DNA from: VFBF01 sp964530695
GTDB taxonomy: Bacteria > Pseudomonadota > Alphaproteobacteria > Caulobacterales > Aquidulcibacteraceae
DNA length: 58,108 nt
Reading direction: 5' to 3'
NCBI GenBank assembly: GCA_964530695.1
Contig: CAZGYQ010000007.1
Coordinates: forward strand, 1 to 58,108
Part shown: piece by piece, positions 1 through 7,845 of the stretch
How positions within the stretch are numbered: the stretch's first letter is position 1
Layout: every line of letters starts with the position of its first letter
Program-made: the position numbers and the translations under genes
Notes under the pieces: generated by a model
The model's database searches: none
What the model saw: the letters and a program-made list of their open reading frames with translations, nothing else
What the model was told of the DNA's origin: nothing

Positions 1-232
<232 letters not shown>

Positions 233-422
233 GGCCGTCTCCGGAGGAATGAGGATGCGCCCGGGCGGGCGCTCAGAAATCAGGTGGGGCGGGTCATGGC
301 CGAAGCGCGGGGGCGTTACAAGCGCCAACATGGGCCCCGGTTTCCGGAGTTATCCACAAAAGCTTGGCGTCTCCCGCGAACACATGTACCGCGATTGTCC
401 AGTCTCTGGATGGAGCTGGTCG

Positions 423-752
423 ATGGCGCGCCTGCGTACGCGGTATGCAACGGATCTGGACGGGCCTTTCGACGAGGCGTTCGAGGAGCCGCCGCTGGCG
501 CGGCGGCGACGCCTCGACAAGCAGGCCAAGGACGGCAAGCGCGCCGTCGAGGTCGATCGCTCCGGCTCGGTGATCCACATGGAGCGCGCCGCCAAGCGCC
601 TCGGGGCCCTCAACGCCGCCGACCGCGTGCTCCGGGTGCCGCACTGGGACATGGACAAGGCGATCGAGGCGATGCAGCGCGCGGGCGTCCGCGGCCGGGT
701 CACCAATCTCGGCGACAGCGTGCAGAAGCGGGCGAAATCGAAGCGGCACTGA
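423..752 (+). CDS. Hypothetical protein, 109 aa, charged
   Basis: I do not recognise this protein. It reads as a plausible soluble, highly charged product with an acidic patch (DLDGPFDEAFEEPP) followed by an Arg/Lys-rich stretch and a KRAKSKRH tail. There is no signal peptide or membrane segment. The open frame extends upstream to about 159, but ATG at 423 has GGAG seven bases upstream, and the upstream part overlaps the ychF start region in reverse, so I placed the start here. It converges with the vapC gene on the other strand, four bases apart. It could be a real lineage-specific gene or a chance frame in GC-rich DNA. Confidence 0.4.
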   Translation: MARLRTRYATDLDGPFDEAFEEPPLARRRRLDKQAKDGKRAVEVDRSGSVIHMERAAKRLGALNAADRVLRVPHWDMDKAIEAMQRAGVRGRVTNLGDSVQKRAKSKRH

Positions 753-756
753 ATGA

Positions 757-1200
757 TCAGGCTGCGCCGAGGATTTCTTCGGGCGACGCGCGGAACGGAT
801 CGATGATGCGCAGGCCATCGATTGTCGGAGCGGACTGGGCGTCTTCGGTCAGGAAGTGCGTGCAACCGGCGCCGATCGCGTAAGCGATGTGCATGGCGTC
901 CCACCACGCGACATTCCAGCGCGTCTCGATGTCGAGCGCCCGGAGAACATCTTCCGGCTCTGTCCCGCGCGCGCAGTAGGCCATGAGCTGACGGGTCGCC
1001 AGCTGGGCGTCGGCGCGTTGCACCCTAAGTTTTCTTTGGGCGTTTAGTTGGTGTTCGCCGGCGACCTGCGGGCTCACCACCATCGCCGCCGAACGGCTCG
1101 CCGCCCTCAGCCACGCCGCGCAACGCGCCTGCTTGTCCGGAAACCGGCCATCGCGGACGTAGAGGATCACGTTCGTGTCCACCAGGATACGGACGATCAT
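757..1200 (-). CDS. vapC: PIN-domain toxin (VapC family), module 1
   Basis: Predicted PIN-fold endoribonuclease toxin, 147 residues. The acidic metal-binding residues of the family are visible: Asp in ILVDTNVILY near the start, Glu in QVAGEHQ, Asp in AWWDAMHIAYA, and the late FLTEDAQ. The start I use is the ATG giving MIVRILVDTN at 1200; an upstream extension to 1236 is open but gives a poor leader. The gene lies inside the 3' part of the antitoxin frame (vapB, 1025-1423) in another reading frame, so the two overlap by 176 bases, far more than usual. Targets in this family are often tRNA or rRNA, but nothing here shows which. Confidence 0.85.
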   Translation of the reverse strand: MIVRILVDTNVILYVRDGRFPDKQARCAAWLRAASRSAAMVVSPQVAGEHQLNAQRKLRVQRADAQLATRQLMAYCARGTEPEDVLRALDIETRWNVAWWDAMHIAYAIGAGCTHFLTEDAQSAPTIDGLRIIDPFRASPEEILGAA

Positions 1201-1423
1201 AAAGCTCCTCTCTGGGGATGGGCGTGCCGTCGTCACGCAGCAGGTTCAGGGGAGGGCCGGACAGGAACGCCTCCATGGCCGCGATGCCTTCCTGACGCAG
1301 CCGTTCCTGATCGGCGACGACCAAATCCGCAATGTAGCGCGAGACGCTCTTCTGCGCCTTTTGCGCGTCCCAGCGCAGGCGGGCGAGGGTGTCGTCATCA
1401 AGGGCGATGGTGACGTTGGCCAT
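1025..1423 (-). CDS. vapB: Antitoxin (VapB-like, ribbon-helix-helix type), C-terminus extended by overlap
   Basis: Starts MANVTIALDDDTLARLRWDA, typical of CopG/ribbon-helix-helix antitoxins: an N-terminal beta strand that pairs in the dimer, then helices. Residues up to about PREELYDRP (roughly 75-80) look like a complete antitoxin. Instead of stopping there, the frame runs another 50 or so residues through the toxin gene in a different frame, giving a low-complexity basic tail (ending RRRTPTKRPKKT). This suggests a lost stop codon or a small indel. The start ATG is only five bases from the -10 box at 1429-1434, so the mRNA is probably leaderless. DNA binding to the adjacent palindrome would give the usual autorepression. 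Confidence 0.75.
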   Translation of the reverse strand: MANVTIALDDDTLARLRWDAQKAQKSVSRYIADLVVADQERLRQEGIAAMEAFLSGPPLNLLRDDGTPIPREELYDRPYPGGHERDPLRPRWPVSGQAGALRGVAEGGEPFGGDGGEPAGRRRTPTKRPKKT

Positions 1424-1428
1424 GTCAC

Positions 1429-1457
1429 ATCATACAACGTCGCACGTGTCCGTGCAA
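1429..1457 (-). promoter_or_regulatory. Sigma-70 type promoter of vapBC module 1
   Basis: On the minus strand: TTGCAC (1457-1452), a 17-base spacer, TATGAT (1434-1429). The vapB ATG at 1423 falls where transcription should start, so translation would be leaderless. Confidence 0.7.
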
Positions 1458-1462
1458 CGCGC

Positions 1463-1479
1463 GCCAGTGTGACACTGGC
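1463..1479. promoter_or_regulatory. Perfect 17-bp palindrome, likely VapB operator
   Basis: GCCAGTGTGACACTGGC reads the same on both strands around a central G and lies just upstream of the -35 box. A degenerate second copy (ending at TATACTGGCCC) follows toward 1497. This position fits an autorepressor site. Confidence 0.5.
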
Positions 1480-1504
1480 CCGTGTTATACTGGCCCGTTT
1501 AGCG

Positions 1505-2248
1505 CTATCCGCGTGCGGCGACCGCCTTGGCCGCCATCTCGCGCCAGGGGCGGTCGAGGTTGCGGAGCTGGGGATTGATCTTCTGGAAGCGCCGGTCGAT
1601 CTCGGCGAGCGCGAGCTGGGCCTCTTCCTGCTTGCCGGTCTTCGCGAGGAAGGCCGCGTAGCGGCAGGCGGCCTCAAGCCCGGGGATGCGGTCGGCGGCG
1701 AAGCGGAAGGGCGCATCGGCCTCGTCGTTGCGCCCGAGGCCCTCATAGGCGCGGGCGTAGGCGAGCGCGACCGGACCCGTGTCGTTCTCCTTGCCCAGCG
1801 CCGAGAGCGCCTCCAGACGCTTCAGCGCCTCGTCGAAGCGGCCAAGCTCAAGCAGGGCGTTGGCATGGCCGAGCAGCACCACCGGATCGTCAGCGAACTG
1901 GCCGATGACGCATTGCGCCCAGGCGGTTTCCGCCTCCAGCCAGCGGCCGAGCGCGGCGGCGGCCTGCGCCAGCCGCATGCGGTTGCCCACGGTCTCGGCG
2001 TCTTCGAGCGCCCGCTTGGCGGCCCGGTAGTCGCGCTCAGGGTCGAGCGCCTTCTGAGCGGCGCCGCCGAGCTTGCGAGCGGTGCGTCCGCCCATCCACT
2101 CGGGGACCAGCACGGCGAAGAGATAGATCAGCGGCCCGAGGCCCGGCGCGATCACAAGGATCCACAGCCACGTCTGCGCCCGGCCCGAGCGCACCGCGTG
2201 AATGCCGCACAGCAGCGACGGCGCATAGAGGAGGATCATGTAGAGCAT
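1505..2248 (-). CDS. Membrane-anchored TPR protein
   Basis: A 247-residue protein with two N-terminal hydrophobic segments (about residues 4-20 and 27-48, the second containing LWILVIAPGLGPLIYLFAVL), then a cytoplasmic helical region. That region has tetratricopeptide-like repeats such as LGRWLEAETAWAQCV, LLELGRFDEALKRLEAL and YEGLGRNDEADAPFRFA. TPR proteins of this kind act as scaffolds; no partner can be named from the sequence. I start at the ATG at 2248; a GTG 12 bases upstream is also open. It lies between pth and vapBC on the same strand. Confidence 0.75.
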   Translation of the reverse strand: MLYMILLYAPSLLCGIHAVRSGRAQTWLWILVIAPGLGPLIYLFAVLVPEWMGGRTARKLGGAAQKALDPERDYRAAKRALEDAETVGNRMRLAQAAAALGRWLEAETAWAQCVIGQFADDPVVLLGHANALLELGRFDEALKRLEALSALGKENDTGPVALAYARAYEGLGRNDEADAPFRFAADRIPGLEAACRYAAFLAKTGKQEEAQLALAEIDRRFQKINPQLRNLDRPWREMAAKAVAARG

Positions 2249-2300
2249 GCGCGCGCACACCTAGGCGGGCGGAGGAGGCGGCGCAACCGACCGAGCGTCG

Positions 2301-2906
2301 TCACTCGTCGCGGGGACCGCGCACATTGGCCTTGTCCGCCGGCGCGAGACGAAGGACTTCGGCCTGGTATTTCTCGTCCTCTCCCGCCACGAGCATCGCC
2401 GCCGCATCCGCGCACGCGCGCAGCAGCGCCTCCAGCCATTGCGCATCGACCTTGTGGAAATCGCTGAGCACGTGGCCGTGCACGAGTTCCTTCTGGCCGG
2501 GATGGCCGACGCCCATGCGCGCGCGCCGGAAATCCGCGCCCACGGGGCTTGCTGAGATGGAGCGGATGCCGTTGTGCCCCGCCGCGCCGCCGCCGGTCTT
2601 CATGCGGAAGCGGCCGGGCGCGAGATCGATCTCGTCGTAGAATACGATGATCTCGGCGGGCGGAATCTTGAAGAACTGCGCAGCCTCGCCGACGGCGCGG
2701 CCGCTTTCGTTCATGAAGGTTTGCGGCTTCATCGCGAGGCACTTCACGCTGGCGATCTCGCCCTCGGCGCATTCGGCCTGGAAGCGCTTCTTCCACGGCC
2801 CGAAGCGATGGAAGCGCGCGATCTCGTCCACGGCCATGAAGCCGATGTTGTGGCGGTTCTTCGCGTATTTCGGGCCGGGATTGCCGAGGCCGACGATGAG
2901 AAGCAT
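2301..2906 (-). CDS. pth: Peptidyl-tRNA hydrolase
   Basis: Cleaves peptidyl-tRNA released from stalled ribosomes, recycling tRNA in the cytoplasm. The 201-residue length is normal. Family signatures are clear: MLLIVGLGNPGPKYAKNRHN near the start with the catalytic His20 equivalent (RHNIGF), then FMNESGRAV, then DEIDLAPGRFRMKTGGGAAGHNG with the substrate-binding Asp, Gly and Asn residues. It lies downstream of rplY on the same strand, the common alphaproteobacterial order, with a roughly 300-base repeat-containing gap between them. Confidence 0.97.
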   Translation of the reverse strand: MLLIVGLGNPGPKYAKNRHNIGFMAVDEIARFHRFGPWKKRFQAECAEGEIASVKCLAMKPQTFMNESGRAVGEAAQFFKIPPAEIIVFYDEIDLAPGRFRMKTGGGAAGHNGIRSISASPVGADFRRARMGVGHPGQKELVHGHVLSDFHKVDAQWLEALLRACADAAAMLVAGEDEKYQAEVLRLAPADKANVRGPRDE

Positions 2907-2953
2907 GAGTCAGTCTCCGCCGGCGATGCGAGTTGAAGGCGAAGAGCGATGAA

Positions 2954-3128
2954 CCCCTCCCCCTCGCGGGGAGGGGCAGGGGTGGGGAGGCGGAGCGATC
3001 GCCCAAACGCAGACCTGAAGTCCGCTTTCAAAAAGGCGCTGATGTCGTGCTGGACGGAGCCGACGGCGAGCTCGGTCGACCTGCCGGCCCCCCCGCCCCC
3101 TGCCCCCTCCCCGCAAGGGGGAGGGGTG
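2954..3128. repeat. Inverted pair of GC-rich palindromes between rplY and pth
   Basis: The 300-base gap between rplY and pth holds two C/G-rich hairpins in opposite orientation. One is at 2954-2988 (CCCCTCCCC, TCGC, GGGGAGGGG core), the other at 3087-3128 (CCCCTCCCC, GCAA, GGGGGAGGGG core). Each also carries the flanking block GGGGCAGGGG or its complement. This is the layout of a bacterial interspersed mosaic element. It may also attenuate transcription between rplY and pth. Confidence 0.6.
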
Positions 3129-3205
3129 GAGTTTCATTCTGCACGCACTCATGCTGCGCACCATGCGTGCACGGGGTGCAGCGCAGAAGTCCATGGCGCG
3201 AAAAA

Positions 3206-3847
3206 TCAGTCCTTCTTGCCGCCCTTTGCGTCTGCAGGCGCAGCAGCGGCAGGCGCCGCTTCGGCCGCCGGTTCGGCGGCTTCCGCCATGCGGCCGCCGA
3301 TCGAGGCGATCGTCAGGTCGCGGTCCTTCACGACGGGCGTCGCGCCGGCCGGCAGCGTGAGCGCCGAGAGGTGGATCACCGCGCCCACGTCCAGGCCCGC
3401 GAGATCGATCACGACTTCTTCCGGAATCGCGATCGCCTTCACCTTCAGGCGGATCGTGTGCTCGACGACGTTGAGCACGCCGCCACGCTTCAGGCCGGGG
3501 CTGTCGGCGTGGTTCTTGAAGTGCACGGGGACGTTCACGTCGATGACGCTGTTTTCTTCGACGCGATAGAGATCGACGTGCAGCGGCTCATCCGTCACCG
3601 GGTGGAACTGGATCGCGCGCGGGATGACCGGCTGCTTCTCGCCCTTATGGTCGAGGGTGATCATGTGGGAAATGAACTTTCCCGAGCGCACCGCCTTCAC
3701 GAGCTCCTTCCTGGAGACCTCGATCGGGATCGGGCCGCGATCGCCGCCGTAAAGGATGCCGGGAACCTGCTGGAGGCGCCGTGTCGCGCGCGCGCCGCCG
3801 GTGCCGGTCTTTTCACGACGTTCGACCGTCAAAACGATGCCTGCCAC
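3206..3847 (-). CDS. rplY: 50S ribosomal protein L25/general stress protein Ctc
   Basis: Binds 5S rRNA in the large subunit. At 213 residues it is the long Ctc type with an L25 N-terminal domain (EKTGTGGARATRRLQQVPGILYGG) and the TL5-like beta C-terminal domain (VPVHFKNHADSPGLKRGGVLN). An Ala/Pro-rich acidic tail ends GGKKD. I start at GTG 3847, which gives VAGIVLTVERREKTG and has AAGGA eight bases upstream. The open frame continues 11 codons further, but without family similarity. A good promoter lies at 3940-3968, so the 5' leader is about 85 bases. Confidence 0.95.
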   Translation of the reverse strand: MAGIVLTVERREKTGTGGARATRRLQQVPGILYGGDRGPIPIEVSRKELVKAVRSGKFISHMITLDHKGEKQPVIPRAIQFHPVTDEPLHVDLYRVEENSVIDVNVPVHFKNHADSPGLKRGGVLNVVEHTIRLKVKAIAIPEEVVIDLAGLDVGAVIHLSALTLPAGATPVVKDRDLTIASIGGRMAEAAEPAAEAAPAAAAPADAKGGKKD

Positions 3848-3939
3848 GACCCTGATCCTTGCTTGACTGGTGAGCCCCAAAGCCGTCGTCGCCCCATGGG
3901 GGAGCGGTCGGGGCGGGAGCCTCTGGAAACGAAGGCGGG

Positions 3940-3968
3940 GCTATAGCGGAGGCGGAGGCGGGATGCAA
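3940..3968 (-). promoter_or_regulatory. Sigma-70 type promoter of rplY
   Basis: Minus strand: TTGCAT (3968-3963), 17-base spacer, TATAGC (3945-3940). It sits in the gap between the vapC2 stop (3977) and rplY, so rplY-pth can be transcribed independently of vapBC2. Confidence 0.6.
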
Positions 3969-3976
3969 CGGCGGGG

Positions 3977-4387
3977 TTAGCACGCCAGGCGCAATCCAAG
4001 CGTGCCGGCGACCCGGTCGAAATCCCGGTCCTGGTGCAACAGCGCATGCCCGTGGTCGACGCAGTAGGAGGCGATGATCAGGTCTGCGGTCTTGGACATG
4101 GTGAGCCCGGCTGCGCGCAGGGTGCGATAGCGGTGCGCGGCGCGGCTTGCCTGGACGTCGCCGAGAAGGGATCTGATCTCGAAGGTCCGCAAGGCGCCTT
4201 CGATCCGGCTGGCGTGCGCATCGTCGCGCGCGCCTTGCAGCAACTCCAGCAGGATGATGTCGCCGACCAGGATGTCGTTTCGCGTCTCGGGCGCGCGCAG
4301 CAGCCGGACCGCTTCGCTCACCTCGCCGCGGAAATGGGCAATCCAGACCGAGCTGTCGACCAGGATCACGGCTCGTTGACGCCCCAT
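3977..4387 (-). CDS. vapC: PIN-domain toxin (VapC family), module 2
   Basis: A 136-residue PIN-fold ribonuclease toxin. The catalytic acidic residues are in place: Asp in VILVDSSVWIAHF, Glu in DIILLELLQGA, Asp in SKTADLIIASYC and Asp in LHQDRDFDRVA. The length is standard. Its ATG lies 22 bases inside the antitoxin gene, the normal translational coupling for vapBC. It is a different subfamily from the toxin at 757-1200, so the two modules are not a recent duplication. Confidence 0.9.
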   Translation of the reverse strand: MGRQRAVILVDSSVWIAHFRGEVSEAVRLLRAPETRNDILVGDIILLELLQGARDDAHASRIEGALRTFEIRSLLGDVQASRAAHRYRTLRAAGLTMSKTADLIIASYCVDHGHALLHQDRDFDRVAGTLGLRLAC

Positions 4388-4593
4388 GGACGGCGCGGCG
4401 ACCAGCCGCTGCGCATCTCGTCGAGGTCGCCGTCCCAGCCGATACCCGCGGTGTCCTCGATGGCGCGTCGCCGCCGTTCGCTCTCGACAAGTCGGCGCAG
4501 GCCTTCCTCGACCGCGGCCTTCTTGGTTTCAAGCCCCGTGAGCGCCATGGCTTCGGCGATGAGGGCGTCGTCGATGTCGATGTTGGTGCGCAT
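4366..4593 (-). CDS. vapB: Antitoxin (VapB family), module 2
   Basis: A 75-residue antitoxin starting MRTNIDIDDALIAEAMALTG, the signature of the VapB/PSK family: an N-terminal DNA-binding strand, then KKAAVEEGLRRLVESERRRRA and a toxin-wrapping C-terminal part containing GWDGDLDEMRSGW. I use the ATG at 4593, not the 19-codon upstream extension that would read through the operator. It overlaps vapC by 22 bases. Expected to repress its own promoter at 4603-4650. Confidence 0.9.
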   Translation of the reverse strand: MRTNIDIDDALIAEAMALTGLETKKAAVEEGLRRLVESERRRRAIEDTAGIGWDGDLDEMRSGWSPRRPWGVNEP

Positions 4594-4602
4594 GGCGGCT
4601 CG

Positions 4603-4650
4603 ATGTGTATAGTGCTCTAACATTATACACATAGCGCTTCGCCGTGGCAA
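4603..4650 (-). promoter_or_regulatory. Promoter and palindromic operator of vapBC module 2
   Basis: Minus strand: TTGCCA (4650-4645), 17-base spacer, TATAAT (4627-4622), essentially consensus. A perfect inverted repeat, ATGTGTATA (4603-4611) and TATACACAT (4624-4632) separated by 12 bases, covers the -10 box. Binding of VapB(C) there would block RNA polymerase. Confidence 0.75.
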
Positions 4651-4941
4651 TTACACTTCGTTCTGCTCGTCCCGCCAGACGAACTCCACCAGGAAGACGT
4701 GCTCCCCCGCGCCGTGTTTGGCAGTTTTGAGCAGATCGATGACGCCGGCAAAACCAGACCGCCGCGCGAGGGCGGGCGTGATGTCGGCGAACCCGATCTC
4801 GCGCAGGGCGGTGACTTCAACGAACCCCGGGCCGAGTCGGTATCGACCGCCGACTTTCACCTGCGGGCGCAGCCAGATGCGAACGCTGCACGTCACATCG
4901 CCCTTCATCACCGGTTCGCGGAGGCGGCGCGTGAACTGCAC
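4651..4941 (-). CDS. ASCH/PUA-like domain protein
   Basis: A 96-residue protein resembling small ASCH-domain proteins, a beta-barrel fold related to PUA that is proposed to bind RNA or nucleotides. Visible features are the N-terminal QFTRRLREPVMKGDVTCSVRIW, a central VTALREIGFADITPALARRSGF and a final strand HVFLVEFVW. The start is GTG at 4941; an ATG at 4908 would remove the first conserved strand. It begins only seven bases after the acyl-CoA ligase stop, so both are probably on one transcript. No specific function can be assigned. Confidence 0.7.
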   Translation of the reverse strand: MQFTRRLREPVMKGDVTCSVRIWLRPQVKVGGRYRLGPGFVEVTALREIGFADITPALARRSGFAGVIDLLKTAKHGAGEHVFLVEFVWRDEQNEV

Positions 4942-4947
4942 GCCGGC

Positions 4948-6402
4948 TTAGCGCGCGACCCGCGCCGCCCGCAGGTCCTTGCGGCGCACTTTCCCCGCGT
5001 CGTCGCGCAGGGGCTCGGCGACGTATTCCAGCGACCGCGGAATCTTGTAGCGCACCAGCCGCTTGGCGAGGTGGGCCAGCAGCGCCTTTTCGTCGGGCGG
5101 GCCGTCCGGGCAGTCGACGATGGCGTGGAGGCGATTGCCGAGGTCCTCGTCGGGCAGGCCGATGACGGCGGAAGACCGCACCCCCGGAAACGCGTCGAGC
5201 GCCGATTCCACTTCCGCCGGATAGATGTTGGCGCCGCCGGAGAGGATCATGTCGGAGAGGCGGTCGGTCAGGTAGAGGAAGCCTTCGGCGTCCATCCAGC
5301 CCATGTCGCCGAGGCTCTCCCAGCCGCCGTCGATGATCTTGGCCTCGGCGCCGATGTAGCGGTAGCTCGTGCCCGGGCCTTCGAGCGGCCGCAGGAACAC
5401 CTCGCCGATCTCGCCCGGCGGCAGGGTCTCGCCGTTTTCACCGACGATCTTCATCTCGCAGGTCGGCACAGGCTGGCCGACCGAACCCTTGTGCGTGAGC
5501 CACGCGGTGCCCTGGATGGTCGTCGAGCCCTGGCCTTCCGTGCCGCCGTAGAGCTCCCAGATCACTTCCGGGCCCAGCCACTCGATGAAGCACTCCTTCA
5601 GCCACGCCGGGCACGGCGCCGCGAGATGCCAGAGCGACTTCAAATTCGAGACGTCGTAGCGCGCGCGTGTTTCCTCCGGCAGCGCCCAGATCCGGCGCAT
5701 CATCGTCGGCACCATGTAGACGGTATCGACCTTCAGCCTGTCGATCAGCGCCAGCGTCTCCTCCGCATCGAAGCGCGTGGTGAGCCCCACGGTGCAGCCC
5801 TTGAACAGCGCGATCATGCACCAGAGAAACGGGCCGTTGTGATAAAGCGGGCCCGGAATGAGCATCACCCCCTGCTGCGGGATTTCGAGATAGGGGACGT
5901 CCGGGTCCCACGCGGCGGGAATTTTCGAGACGATGAGTTTCGGCCGCCCCGTCGAGCCGCCGGACGTCATCGCCTTGATCGAGGACGCCATGCGTTCATC
6001 GAGGGGCGCATCGGAAAGCGCGGCATCCGGCGCGAAACCTTCCGGCAGGCAGGGCGTTTTTCCATAGGCGCCCGCCTCGCAACCGACGACGAGCGACGGC
6101 TGGCCCAGTTCGACGATCTGGTCGCGTTCGAGCTTCGGGAGTTTCGCGGAGATCGGCTGCGGCGTCGCGCCGGCCTTCCACGTGGCGAAACACGCTTCGA
6201 TGAAGGCGATGGAATTGGGCAGCGCGATGGTGACGAAATCGTCCGGCTTCACGCCGAGCTGTTCGTACTGGCGCGCGAGGCGGTTGGTGCGCGCCTCGAA
6301 TTCCGCCCACGTCACCTTGTCGCCGAGGTGATCGATGGCGACACGGTCCGGCTGGAGCGCCGCCCAGTGCGCGATGATCCGCGAGAGCGTGATGACGGCC
6401 AT
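4948..6402 (-). CDS. AMP-forming acyl-CoA ligase (ANL superfamily)
   Basis: Activates a carboxylic acid as acyl-AMP and then transfers it to CoA. At 484 residues it is slightly short for the family. Core motifs are present: the P-loop-like TSGGSTGRPKLIV (near residue 170), the A5 motif ELYGGTEGQG, the hinge region DRLSDMILSGGANIYPAEVE and a C-terminal catalytic Lys in DDAGKVRRKDL. The relaxed motifs resemble fatty-acyl or bile-acid/aromatic CoA ligases more than acetyl-CoA synthetase, so the substrate is unknown. It lies 18 bases after the APC permease gene on the same strand. Confidence 0.88.
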   Translation of the reverse strand: MAVITLSRIIAHWAALQPDRVAIDHLGDKVTWAEFEARTNRLARQYEQLGVKPDDFVTIALPNSIAFIEACFATWKAGATPQPISAKLPKLERDQIVELGQPSLVVGCEAGAYGKTPCLPEGFAPDAALSDAPLDERMASSIKAMTSGGSTGRPKLIVSKIPAAWDPDVPYLEIPQQGVMLIPGPLYHNGPFLWCMIALFKGCTVGLTTRFDAEETLALIDRLKVDTVYMVPTMMRRIWALPEETRARYDVSNLKSLWHLAAPCPAWLKECFIEWLGPEVIWELYGGTEGQGSTTIQGTAWLTHKGSVGQPVPTCEMKIVGENGETLPPGEIGEVFLRPLEGPGTSYRYIGAEAKIIDGGWESLGDMGWMDAEGFLYLTDRLSDMILSGGANIYPAEVESALDAFPGVRSSAVIGLPDEDLGNRLHAIVDCPDGPPDEKALLAHLAKRLVRYKIPRSLEYVAEPLRDDAGKVRRKDLRAARVAR

Positions 6403-6420
6403 GGACGTTTCCTCGATTGT

Positions 6421-7845
6421 TTATTGTTGTGTGGCGAGTCGGCTCTTCCTGAACCCCCACGCGAAATAAAGCACGAGGCCGATGGCGTGTGCGACGAGAA
6501 AGTAAGCCTGTGTGTCCGACGGCAGGGTGACGAAGAGATAGCCGCAGCCCAAGATTGCGGCGGGGCCGACGATGAACCAGAGCGGCGTCTTGAACGGCCG
6601 CGCGCGCGCGGGATCGCGTAGCCGCAGCACCATGAGGCTCGCGCCGACGGCGATGAAGGCCGCCAGCGTGCCGGCGTTGGCGAGCGCTGCGATCTCGTCG
6701 AGCGGGAAGAAGCCCGCGATCGCGCCCACGAAAATCGCGGTGGCGAAGGTCATCGCCAGCGGCGAGCCGGTGCGCTTGTGGACTTTCGCGAGGCTGGTCG
6801 GCAGCAGGCCGTCGCGCGCCATGACGAAGAAGATGCGGCTCTGGCCGTACATGAAGGCGAGGATCACCGTCGGCAGCGCGATGACGGCCGCGCCTGCGAT
6901 GGCGGCGGCGGCGGTGGGATCGCCGAGCGTGCGCACCACTTCCGCCAATGGCTCCTTCGACGCTGCAAGCTGGCCGAACGGCATGGCGCCGATCGCGGCG
7001 GCGGCGACGATCATGTAGATCGCGGTGCAGATGACCATCGAGCCGATGATGCCGAGCGCGAGATCGCGTTCGGGGCGTTTGGCTTCCTCGGCGGCGGTGG
7101 AGACGGCGTCGAAGCCGTAGAACGCAAAGAAGATGATCGAGGCGGCGGGCAACACGCCGATCTTGACGATTTCGCCGTCGATGATTTTCGTAGTGGACAC
7201 GCCGAACGGCATGAACGGCTCGAAGTGCGCCGGGTTGAACGCCGGCAGGGCGATCGCCACGAACAGCGCGAGCGCCGCGAGCTTCACCACCACGAGAAAC
7301 GCATTCACCGCGGCGCTCTCGCGCGTACCGATGGCGAGCAGTCCCGCGACCACCGCGATGATGAACACGGCGGGGAAATTGAAAATGCCGCCCGCGTGCG
7401 GGCCCTTCGTCAGCGCATCGGGCAGGTGCACCCCGAGGCCATCGAGAAACCCGGTGGCATAACCCGACCAGCCGACGGCGACCGCGCTGCACACCACCGA
7501 ATACTCAAGCAGCAGGCTGAATCCCACGATCCACGCCACGAATTCGCCGAGCGCGGCGTAGCTGTAGGTGTAGGCGCTGCCCGCCGCCGGCATCATCGAT
7601 GCGAGCTCGGCGTACGCGAGCGCCGCAAACACGCACACCGCGCCCGCAAGCAGGAAGGACAGCATCACGCCCGGCCCCGCGAGGCCCGCGCCGACGCCGA
7701 TCAGCGTGTAGATGCCCGTGCCGATGATCGCGCCGACGCCAAGCGCCACCAGATGCGGCCACGACAGCGTGCGCCGCAGGCGGTGTTCGCCTTCTTCCTT
7801 TGACGCAAGCGCATCGAGAGACGGGCGCCGTGTGAGAAAGCTCAT
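6421..7845 (-). CDS. APC-superfamily amino acid permease
   Basis: A 474-residue inner-membrane transporter with about 12-13 hydrophobic helices. The helix 1 motif LVALGVGAIIGTGIYTLIG is the substrate-binding unwound segment of cationic amino acid/APC transporters. A later conserved stretch is FFAFYGFDAVSTAAEEAKRPERD, also typical. I start at MSFLTRRPSL (7845), which overlaps the stop of the upstream hydrolase gene by four bases (ATGA-type coupling). The substrate is probably an amino acid, but specificity cannot be read from the sequence. Confidence 0.9.
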   Translation of the reverse strand: MSFLTRRPSLDALASKEEGEHRLRRTLSWPHLVALGVGAIIGTGIYTLIGVGAGLAGPGVMLSFLLAGAVCVFAALAYAELASMMPAAGSAYTYSYAALGEFVAWIVGFSLLLEYSVVCSAVAVGWSGYATGFLDGLGVHLPDALTKGPHAGGIFNFPAVFIIAVVAGLLAIGTRESAAVNAFLVVVKLAALALFVAIALPAFNPAHFEPFMPFGVSTTKIIDGEIVKIGVLPAASIIFFAFYGFDAVSTAAEEAKRPERDLALGIIGSMVICTAIYMIVAAAAIGAMPFGQLAASKEPLAEVVRTLGDPTAAAAIAGAAVIALPTVILAFMYGQSRIFFVMARDGLLPTSLAKVHKRTGSPLAMTFATAIFVGAIAGFFPLDEIAALANAGTLAAFIAVGASLMVLRLRDPARARPFKTPLWFIVGPAAILGCGYLFVTLPSDTQAYFLVAHAIGLVLYFAWGFRKSRLATQQ

